DNA from: Byssothecium circinans
Lineage: Eukaryota > Ascomycota > Dothideomycetes > Pleosporales > Massarinaceae
Assembly: GCA_010015675.1 (NCBI GenBank)
Contig: ML976983.1
Span: forward strand, 962,662-1,026,661
Direction: 5' to 3'
Length of the DNA stretch: 64,000 nucleotides
Below, piece by piece: positions 55,963 through 64,000 of this stretch. Below the pieces are notes generated by a model. It was not told where the DNA came from and did not search any database. It worked only from the letters and a program-made list of their open reading frames with translations. Both the position numbers and the translations under genes were made by a program. Each line of letters begins with the position of its first letter. Positions within the stretch are counted from its first letter, which is position 1.

Positions 55963-57999
55963 TCAGTCATCAGACTCCGCATCGGAATCTCCACCTCCAG
56001 CCCCTCCCAGAGCAAACCCAGGAAACCCCAGTTCCTCCAACCTGGGCCTTATCTGCTGCAGCCTCCGCTCATTCCTCTGGAATTCCTCCAGTGAAGTCTC
56101 TGCCCGCTCCAGCGCCCTTAACAGATCCTCTTCGGTGAGGTCGTTCTCCATATCGACCGCACCCAGGTCGACATTCTGGAAATATCGCCGTAGTCGCTCA
56201 AGTTCGGCACGCAGCTGCATTTGATTGGCTGTAGCAATATTTGTACTCTGTAGGCCTTGGGTCGTGCTGTAGGACTTGACGTTGTCAGCTGGTGGTAGTG
56301 GGTCTGAGGTTGAGGTGAATTTCGACTTGACGCGTGGGTCCAACAGGTTGATTAAGGGTTGGTTGTCCGAGAGTATGACGTGGCGCGCGAGATCGACTTC
56401 ATTGAATTCAGACAGTAGGTACGGCTTGTCCCCAGCACTAAGCGGTTCTTCGAATGAGTAGCAGACCTCAACCAGCAGCGTAGTCCCTTCAGTTGTGTTC
56501 CACAGGTCTTTTGCTTGTGGAACGTACAGCTGGCACAGAAGCTCTTGGTGGTCTCCATTAGGCTCCTTGCCCCAAACGGATTTGGGGATAGGGGAGATGT
56601 CCAACTCTTTACAGAGTCGGGATGCTATCCACGGATACTCCTTGATCGCTGATCGTAGAGCTTTGCGTGCTTCTTGTGGACGCTTCAAGCGATCATGAGC
56701 AAGAGCCACGGAATATGCAAGGTTTGGCGGGATCCTCCATGTTCGCTGAAGGTGATCGGATCCCACGATATCGACTAGTGCTTGGGGTTCACGGCCTCGA
56801 AGCGCCAGTTGGTCGATCAGTAGCCTCAAACAGTAGGGGTCGTCTTCTGGAGACATGCTCAGAATTAGTTTCGACCACTCGAAAGCTGTTCGCCACGTTG
56901 CTCGCACACCGAGAGTGCCAATGTAACGCCACACAGCGAGCCAGAATTCGCGGTTTTCGGGACGGCGGAAGTCAAGCCGTGCCTTCCCTTGTGAGAGATT
57001 GTGCGCGAAGGTTGAATGCACTGACCGTCCAAAGGAAAACAATGTACGCTCCAGCAGTTCGCCAGCAGTGGCATTGTCTCGCTGTTGCTTCGCAATTTCC
57101 GAGACTTGCAGCAGTGTTGATATATGGTACGGGTTGAAGTGCAGGAGCTGAATCATGCGCTCGGGATCCATAGAAGCAACACACGTCTCAAACTGCTGCT
57201 GAACGGACTGGTAGCTCGTGGCGTGGACGAAACGATATTCTACCGTCCCGTCGCTCCGCTTTTCCACAACCTCCATACCCAGCCCTCCTGACGTTGCCCG
57301 CGGCCATTCTTCCTTCCCTTGAATGAAAATGTTCCGTCGGAGCCCTACGGAAGCGAGATTTCTTTTCCCGGGTGCATTTCGGCCTGCGACAGCTGCCGCG
57401 ATGCCTCCCTGAAGACCCCTTTGCTGCCTAGCACGAGGTTCATCGTCATCGGTGCCATGCAAGGCAGCGCGACCAAAGAGCTTTTTCATCTCGTTAGCCG
57501 CATGAAGGTGCTCCTTGTCTACCCTCAATGCAGAGTACAGATGCTGCTTCTCTTCGCTGATTGCGGAAGCTGGCTCTTCCAACTCGCTGCCTGATTTGGC
57601 GTTTGATTTGACATTGAGGGCGAGCAAAGCTTGGTCGATTTCATCAAGCTCCCGAGATTGCGTAGGCGTTTGTGTATCTTGCACAGGTTTGGCTTTCCCC
57701 TTGCCCTTCTTTTTCTTTTTCTTGGTTTTTTTCTTGGGACGGTTTTCCTCTTTGGTCTCCGGTTCTGACGCATCATCTGCCGGCTCCACGTCCTCGTCCA
57801 CGTCCTCCTGTTCATCGTCGTCTGCATCGCCCAACATTGCAAATAAGCTAGCCTTTGACTTTGCGACAGGCGGCTGGTCTTCTTCTTCTTCCTCTTCCTC
57901 TTCCTCTTGCTCCTCTTCCGCCTTCTCCTGGGCGAGCTGTTCGAGTTGCTTTTTCTCCTCTAGCTCCCGCTGTGCCCGTCGTAGCGCGCGGGATGACAT
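55963..57999 (-). CDS. RQC1: Ribosome quality control protein Rqc1 / TCF25 family
   Basis: Single exon of 678 residues from the ATG at 57999; the frame is open 48 codons further up, but the family begins with MSSRALRRAQRELEEKKQLE. Highly acidic (Glu-rich) and lysine-rich stretches at about 22-115 alternate (KKKTKKKKKKGK), then ELDEIDQALLALN. From about 220 the TCF25 domain: FGRAALHG, NPYHISTLLQVSEIAKQQRD, FRRPENREFWLAVWRYIGTL and LRLLIDQLALRGREPQAL. The tail is short and acidic. Rqc1 works with Ltn1, Rqc2 and Cdc48 on stalled 60S subunits. The gene is divergent from the phosphatase gene at 58241. Confidence 0.9.
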   Translation of the reverse strand: MSSRALRRAQRELEEKKQLEQLAQEKAEEEQEEEEEEEEEDQPPVAKSKASLFAMLGDADDDEQEDVDEDVEPADDASEPETKEENRPKKKTKKKKKKGKGKAKPVQDTQTPTQSRELDEIDQALLALNVKSNAKSGSELEEPASAISEEKQHLYSALRVDKEHLHAANEMKKLFGRAALHGTDDDEPRARQQRGLQGGIAAAVAGRNAPGKRNLASVGLRRNIFIQGKEEWPRATSGGLGMEVVEKRSDGTVEYRFVHATSYQSVQQQFETCVASMDPERMIQLLHFNPYHISTLLQVSEIAKQQRDNATAGELLERTLFSFGRSVHSTFAHNLSQGKARLDFRRPENREFWLAVWRYIGTLGVRATWRTAFEWSKLILSMSPEDDPYCLRLLIDQLALRGREPQALVDIVGSDHLQRTWRIPPNLAYSVALAHDRLKRPQEARKALRSAIKEYPWIASRLCKELDISPIPKSVWGKEPNGDHQELLCQLYVPQAKDLWNTTEGTTLLVEVCYSFEEPLSAGDKPYLLSEFNEVDLARHVILSDNQPLINLLDPRVKSKFTSTSDPLPPADNVKSYSTTQGLQSTNIATANQMQLRAELERLRRYFQNVDLGAVDMENDLTEEDLLRALERAETSLEEFQRNERRLQQIRPRLEELGFPGFALGGAGGGDSDAESDD

Positions 58000-58240
58000 T
58001 TTCGTTGCAGTTGCAGTTGAGGGTGGTGGTTGTGTTGTGGCGGCGCTGACGTTGGGAAGGAAGTAGTTTAGGTACTGACTAACCGTGATTGGCTTTTGTG
58101 AGTGAAGGACAACCCCGTCTAGCGTCGGCAGAAGGTCGGACAAGGCAATCGCCGGTTTCGAGCGTCCTGCACAGGACTCACATTGAAGCTCTTCTCTACC
58201 CGTCTTTACATCACCACCCTATCGCCTGGTGCTGTTGCAA
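58000..58240. promoter_or_regulatory. Short divergent promoter of RQC1-type and PP2C genes
   Basis: Only 241 bases separate the two start codons (57999 minus, 58241 plus), so both must share promoter sequence. No TATA box is apparent, as is usual for housekeeping pairs. Confidence 0.5.
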
Positions 58241-60104
58241 ATGCGTCGAGCGGCACTCCAAGCCTTCCGCTCTACGCGTCGCCCGTGCCTGCGCAAGCTC
58301 CTCCGTGGACGCGCCGTCACCTTTGTCCCCAGCCATGCCCTAGGCCAGCGACATCTCTCGCGCCAGCGTGCTTCGTCCACGGTCCTGACCTCGTCCATGC
58401 AACTCCGCTCTTTTACGGGTGCCCTGGTTGCTGCTGCCGTCGCATCGGGGGCCTTCTACGCCTACCGGGGCACCCAAACCGTCACGACTCCCCTCACCGC
58501 GGAGCAGGTCCGCAGTGCCAGTACCGACGCTGCAGAGCCAACGAGAAGGGCGCTGGTCGTTGATCAAGGCTCGCTGTATACTGGGACCATCTCTGGCAGT
58601 GGCCCTTTGTCCAAGGAAACAGACGACGCCGGCAGAAAGGTGCTCGAGATGTTGACTCCGGAGCAGGCAACCGCGAAGCTCAGGAAGAACGAAGAGTCAT
58701 GGAGTGTGGGCAGGGGCCAGGGCGTCGTCCGTTATGATGTCGTCCAAATTCCCAGCAATGATCCTATTGAAGATGATCATGCTGAGAAGATTATCGAAGT
58801 GCCGCAGAACCTAGCCGCGACCGACAAGGACGCCACGTCGAGCGACTGGATGTTCTGGGGAGTCTTTGACGGTCACAGGTATTGACATAATTTTCCATAT
58901 ACTTTTTAAATATTGACCATTACAGCGGCTGGGTGACCTCTGCCAAACTCCGCCAGACTCTCATCTCTTTTGTCGCACGTGAGCTGAACACCACGTACAA
59001 AACCGCGCTCGAGGATCCTGCCCTACGCTTCCCAACCCCCGAATCGATCGACAAGGCCATTAAGGCTGGCTTCATTCGCCTCGACGATGAGATCGTGCAC
59101 GAGTCGGTCAAGAAGGTGAAGAAGGCGCAGTCAAAAGTTGCGGCGGCCGAGCTGCTGGCTCCCGCGCTCTCCGGATCTTGCGCCCTTCTTTCATTCTACG
59201 ACAGCAGGTCAAAACTTCTTAGGGTTGCATGTACGGGTGACTCGCGCGCAGTTCTGGGAAGAAGAGGGTCGAATGGAAAATGGACTGCAACTCCCCTTTC
59301 CGAAGACCAGACCGGAGGTACCACCAGCGAAGCCGAAAGGCTGCGTAGAGAGCACCCTGGAGAGCCATATGTAGTCAGGAATGGTAGAGTCCTAGGCGGA
59401 CTTGAACCTTCTCGTGCTTTTGGCGATGCATACTATAAGTGGTCTTTGCAAACAAATGAAGAGCTGAAGAAGTCATACTTTGCGCGGACTCCTTCGTCGC
59501 TTCTGAAGACACCGCCCTACGTTACTGCTGAGCCTATCGTCACCACTACCAAAGTTTCGCCCGAACAGGGCGACTTCGTCGTAATGGCCACGGATGGCCT
59601 GTGGGAGATGCTGACCAACGAAGAGGTCGTCGGTCTTGTTGGACAGTGGCTTGATGCGCAAGGGGGCCCGAACGGTCAGAATGCGCAAACACAGTCATGG
59701 CTCAAGAGCTGGTTTTCATCCCAGCAGAAATTACCTGTGGAACAGAAGAGCTCGCCAGATGGACAGGGTCAGCGTGCGCCTATCCGTCAGCGACAGTGGG
59801 GCACAAAGACAACTCTGAACGAACGCTTCGTTGTCGAGGACAAGAATGCTGCAACGCACCTGGTCCGAAATGCGCTTGGTGGAAAGGATCAAGACCAGCT
59901 ATCGGCTCTTCTCTCCCTACCGAGTCCGTTCTCTCGGCGTTATAGGTGAGCATTACATCTACCAAGTTACAAGTCAAAGCTAATAAATACAGGGATGACC
60001 TGACTGTGGAGGTCATCTTCTTTGGCGAAGGCCCGACGACTGGCAATGTCACTCTGAACAAGGATGCAAGCGCCCCTGAGCCTGCCGTGAAGCCAAAGTT
60101 ATGA
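58241..60104 (+). CDS. PTC5: Mitochondrial PP2C-type protein phosphatase (Ptc5-like)
   Basis: Exons 58241-58878, 58926-59945 and 59993-60104 give 589 residues. The N-terminus is Arg-rich without acids (MRRAALQAFRSTRRP), a mitochondrial presequence, followed by a helix GALVAAAVASGAFYAY at about 65-80. PP2C motifs: WMFWGVFDGHSGWVTS across intron 1, SGSCALLSFYD, ACTGDSRAVLG, LEPSRAFGD, FVVMATDGLWEML and, across intron 2, RDDLTVEVIFFG. The metal-binding Asp residues of these motifs are all present. Yeast Ptc5 dephosphorylates and activates the E1-alpha subunit of pyruvate dehydrogenase in mitochondria. Length fits the fungal family. Confidence 0.9.
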
Positions 60105-60760
60105 TGGATGAGGGCCTGATTTTGTAGCCCAACGGTTTCCCTCTTACAGGTGCATCTAGCACTGGCGTTCACGGCTCAACAATATTGTCAGGAAGACAAA
60201 AGGCATTCAAGAGGAAGGGCAGTCTAGCTGGGAATGCTGCGCATGTACGATTTGTGCCTAGTTTCGAGTAGCTGTATTTGGTCGTCCAATTCGAAGAATC
60301 CAACACGTGCTGAACCTCCACATGTGCAGTATTTGAACGTTGTTTCCATGAGTCAAATGCGACGTCGACATAATGCTCCCGCCCAAAGTAACCGGGTTGT
60401 CCATACCAGCATTGGATAACGGGGATAGGCTTCTTCGAGCGAGGAGACATTGAGCCATCATCTGCGCATGGATCGGAATGGGCGGGGAAACGCGTCTGCT
60501 GATTGGCAGTCATATAAATACAGTACTGTATAGTGGAATCGAAACAAGATTCGTGTCGAGCCAATGACGATTAAACGAGTACATGTCCAGCCCCCGCACA
60601 TGTGACGTCGATTGAGCTGTCACGTGCCTGCATCAGGGCACCGCACATGCGTCACTACTGACCTCAGCTCCTCGACAACAATCTCACATGTCTCCTTAGT
60701 TATCATACAAACTCTTTAATTAATCGTCCTACTTTGTCTCGACAAGCCGACATTTAGGCC
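60105..60760. other. Intergenic, no gene seen
   Basis: 3' region of the phosphatase gene and promoter of the RhoGAP gene. The minus-strand frame at 60169-60564 has no domain. Confidence 0.45.
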
Positions 60761-63233
60761 ATGAGTGGCCTGCGTGCGCACATCGCCGGTCGCCTGCGCA
60801 GTACATCCCTCTCCGCCGTTCCTCCACGGCCTGAAGCGGCAGACTACTCGCCAGAACTCGCTCGACACGCCGCCAGTATCCTTTTCCAGTCCCCAATACC
60901 CTCGAATGAGAATCGACCTGTCTATATCCTCAATGCTGCCGCACTACCAGATTCGAGGGAGGAAAATTTCGATTCGCTCCTCCCGTATGTTCTCGCCCGT
61001 CTTCCCGAAGAGGATGAGCTTGTGAAGGGCTTTGAGTACGAAGTCGTCTTCTTTGCCGGTGATGCGGATGGCTCCGCGACAGCAAAAAAGAATAGGCCAG
61101 GCTGGGGCTGGTTCCTGCAAGCGTACCATGTGCTCTCGCGAGCCATGCGAAAGCGGTTGCAGAAGCTGTATATCGTGCATGAAAAGGCGTGGGTTAGGAT
61201 CCTCACTGAAGTCTTTTCCACCATTGTCAGCCCGAAATTCCGGAGAAAAATCATTCATGGTATGCACCAATGCCAGCTCAATGTCTGCAGTGCGCTGACT
61301 CTTCACAGCTTCGACACTGAGCAATCTCGCACTGCATATTCCCATCGAAGATCTCCTCATCCCTCCTTCCACCTACCTCTATGATCGACGTGTTTCCGAG
61401 GATATATTCGCCCCGTATGCAAGCGGTCGCCGTGCGTTCGCTGCCCGCCAGCCTCTTCCCACAAATAGCAAGGGACAATCACGGCTGCCCCGTGTATTAC
61501 GTGAGACAACCGCTTTCCTGCTAATGGAGAACAATGTCAAGTCAGAAGGGCTATTCCGTGTTCCTCCGCACGCAAGGCTCCGCGACGTACTAAAGGAAGC
61601 TTATGATCGAGGGCAAAAATACGTTGTCTGGAAAGACAACGGAGAGACACTGCCTCTACCTCCTTATCCACATGCCGAGCATCAGAATGAGATAATCGCT
61701 GAGTTGGATCCAAAAGATGCATACAGCGTATACATGGCAGCCGCTCTGATCAAGTTATGGTACGCTAGTCTACGTCAGGCCATCTTCACACCAGCTTCGT
61801 ACCGCGATCTGAAGCGGCTATATGGAAATCCGGATGACCTACCCGGTCTTGAGCGATTAACAGAGCTGCTATCACCCACTTCGGAATGGTCTCTACTTCC
61901 GCCTGTGTCTCGCGAAATACTCATTAAACATATGTTACCTCTTATGAGTGTCGTCGCCGCTCACCAAGAGCAGAACAAAATGAGCCCGGAGAACCTCGCT
62001 GTCTGTATTGCACCCGCCCTTCTGCATGGTCCAGATCAATTGGAAGATGCTAAGATGTCTTCTATTGTAAGGAGAATCATGACCGAAGCCATCGATCTAT
62101 GGTCGCAGGGCTTGAGGGAGTCATGTGGTCAAACCGAGGCCGCGTTCAACGAAGCGCTGGAGCTGCCTCAAGACGAGGCTGATTGGGAAGATCCGCTTGA
62201 TATTAAGAGGGGTGAGGAGGTTAGAAAGTCTTGGGACGAATACCAATCTACCGGCATCATAATGCAGGACAATGAAGAACCAGCGTCGATACAGCCACCT
62301 ACTCTACCACCGCGCGTGGTAACAGCAACTGGCCGCTCTTCGGGCGACTCCGTCACCAAACGTAAACCGGCTCCCCCGCTTGCGATGCCTCCGCGCTATT
62401 CTACTATCGTCTCAGATAGCCCTGTGGATACTACGACGTCTCCTTTGACCAGTGCGGCCACGACAGACGGCTTCGCTCCGCGAAGAGAAGGTTCGGAATC
62501 GTACAGCGACTCCCAGGGAGTGTCGTATCCGGATGATAAGAAGATCGGTACGAATTCCGTCAATTCTCAGCCTCCTGCGATTATTCTCCCTAAGAGGAAA
62601 GCCCTGACCGCTGACCAGATTAACAACGCTGACCTCACTGCCGACTTGGTACAGGCGCGCAAAGCGTCGGTGGAGCTTGACGCAGAGGCAGAAGCGTCCC
62701 AGCTGCCGCCACAAGTCGAGCTCAGGGGTATGGCTCTACCTGGTTTGGCAAACCTCAAGATTGTCAAGCCCCCTCCTCCACCACCTGTCAAGCGGAAAGC
62801 AGTAGGTTCGGGGACCTACACTGCAGATCAGAGTGTGTCGCCCACAGCAACTTCCTTAAACACTTCACCCACAACTATTTCGCCAGAGCCAGTCAATGAG
62901 TTTCGCCGTCCTAGCTTACCAACTTCAGCGAATCGTGCTCCTACTATCACGTCCCTCGCTCGACCCGTCTATCCCACTACCAATCCCATCACGAATCGGC
63001 CACCTCCAAAATCAACCTCTCTTCCTGTACCCGGCCCAAAGCCACGTACTCCATCAGCGGCATTGTTGCAACGAATGCCATCCTTTGAAGCGAAGAAGGA
63101 GGTTACTCTCGCACCGCCTGCTACGCCACGAAGGCTCAACATGAAGAAAAAGTCTGTGGACGACCTACGAAGGCTGTACGAAGAGAGGGTAGGGACTGTG
63201 AGTGTGTTGGTCGAGGTCGGGAAGAGGAGGTAG
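60761..63233 (+). CDS. RhoGAP-domain protein with Sec14-like N-terminus
   Basis: Exons 60761-61259 and 61309-63233 give 807 residues. Residues about 50-195 resemble a CRAL-TRIO/Sec14-like domain of ARHGAP1-type proteins (RPVYILNAAALPD, GWFLQAYHVLSRAMRKRLQK, LYIVHEKAWVRI). The RhoGAP domain (about 215-415) has LPRVLRETTAFL and the catalytic arginine finger Arg250 in EGLFRVPP, then LPLPPYPH, NKMSPENLAVCIAPALL. The C-terminal 380 residues are disordered, Pro, Ser and Thr-rich, with SH3-type ligands such as KPPPPPPVKRK. It should switch off Rho-type GTPases in polarity or wall growth; which GTPase is unknown. Confidence 0.9.
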
Positions 63234-63759
63234 ACGGCGCTCTTTGCCAGGCCCGAAGCGTGGGAAGCGTTGGCAGAGTTTTGAGACGTGACTGTACTGC
63301 ACTGTATTTCTTTACTACCTTGAATACCCGACATTACAATATTTTATAATGTTTAGATAACTCCTTATGCAGTAAACGGCTAGCTAAAAGTAATGATTAC
63401 ACGATTTCCCCCCTCAATTGCCACCTTCTCATGTAGTAGCGCAAGCCCTAGGGTCGGCACTGGGTAGTAAGGTAAAGGTGGTCTTTACAGATAAATAATG
63501 TCTGGACAGCTCTACTTGAGATTTATGTAACACGGACTCTTGCCCGATATTGTTAGTGCGGCTCTTTCACGCCTGCATCGTTTTGATTGTTCAATGTTTG
63601 AGTGAGCGTCCTGGCACGTGCTCCTGGCTCGGAGCGCCACCAGTCCCAAGCTCTTAGCCGAAGATCGGGCCGTCGATTATCAGTCATCCCGCCTTTCATT
63701 TCACAAAATAAATTCCCGTGACTGACTCTTTAGTCTTACTCACACCTACCACAGTAACC
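63234..63759. other. Intergenic, promoter of chorismate synthase
   Basis: 3' region of the RhoGAP gene, then the ARO2 promoter. GTGACTGACTC at 63717-63727 resembles a general amino-acid control (Gcn4/CpcA, TGACTC) site, 34-44 bases before the ATG and fitting for an aromatic amino-acid gene. Confidence 0.45.
63722..63727 (+). promoter_or_regulatory. TGACTC site, possible Gcn4/CpcA element
   Basis: Core of the fungal general amino-acid control element a few tens of bases upstream of the chorismate synthase ATG at 63760. Its closeness to the start makes it a weak candidate; it may lie within the leader. Confidence 0.3.
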
Positions 63760-64000
63760 ATGTCAACTTTTGGAACGCATTTCAAGGTGACCACGTACGG
63801 AGACACTATCTCAGCCCATGAAACTTGCAATTGACTAATACACGACAAAAAGCTACGGTGAATCCCACTGCCTCAGTGTAGGATGCATAGTCGACGGCTG
63901 CCCGCCAGGAATGGCGCTCACCGAAGCTGATATCCAGCCCCAAATGACGCGACGACGACCCGGACAGTCTGCTATCACTACGCCACGTAATGAGAAGGAC
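63760..64000 (+). CDS. ARO2: Chorismate synthase (partial, runs off the window)
   Basis: Exon 1 63760-63794 and exon 2 from 63853 to the window end give the first 61 residues: [12 protein letters not shown] joined across the intron to [19 protein letters not shown], then [20 protein letters not shown] and TTPRNEKD. These are the invariant N-terminal blocks of chorismate synthase. The enzyme converts 5-enolpyruvylshikimate-3-phosphate into chorismate, the last common step to aromatic amino acids, using reduced FMN; fungal forms also carry their own flavin reductase activity. The remainder lies beyond the window. Confidence 0.95.

Overview
The window is nuclear DNA of a filamentous ascomycete (Pezizomycotina; probably Dothideomycetes, though the class is an inference). 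The evidence is: dense genes with short GT-AG introns of about 45-230 nt, branch-point-like CTAAC/CTAAT signals, Zn2Cys6 and CrzA-type regulators, the PalA pH-signalling protein, a CFEM seven-helix receptor, HET and SesB-type domains, and duplicated small BTB proteins. Splice structures were deduced by hand from reading frame, splice signals and family conservation.

Left part (1-24.9 kb). The window opens in the 3' end of a hAT transposase gene. A hypothetical acidic protein follows, then a scattered family of three small BTB/POZ genes. The first copy (2692-3491) is degraded; the other two are intact. A CFEM/Pth11-like membrane receptor gene lies between them. Next come a mucin-like single-pass membrane protein, a steroid 5-alpha-reductase-family enzyme, a YFH7-like P-loop kinase and ER glucosidase I (GH63). 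A poor region (20-24.9 kb) holds only a doubtful minus-strand gene.

Middle part (24.9-41.6 kb) looks like an accessory island. It holds a kinase-ankyrin protein, a DUF6601-type membrane protein, a broken ankyrin paralogue, a SesB-like serine hydrolase directly followed by a pseudokinase (perhaps one gene), a Zn2Cys6 regulator next to a short-chain dehydrogenase, a membrane-protein gene with an internal deletion, and a truncated HET gene. Kinase, ankyrin, SesB and HET modules are the building blocks of fungal self/non-self recognition (vegetative incompatibility), and the mix of intact and broken copies suggests fast turnover.

Right part (42-64 kb) is conserved core genome: calcineurin-responsive factor CrzA, PalA/Rim20, copper chaperone Atx1, a DJ-1/PfpI-like protein, a PRELI/Ups lipid-transfer protein, Rqc1/TCF25, a mitochondrial PP2C (Ptc5-like), a RhoGAP protein, and the start of chorismate synthase, which runs off the end. 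CrzA and PalA, both involved in cation and alkaline-pH stress, are neighbours. No rRNA, convincing tRNA or CRISPR array was seen.
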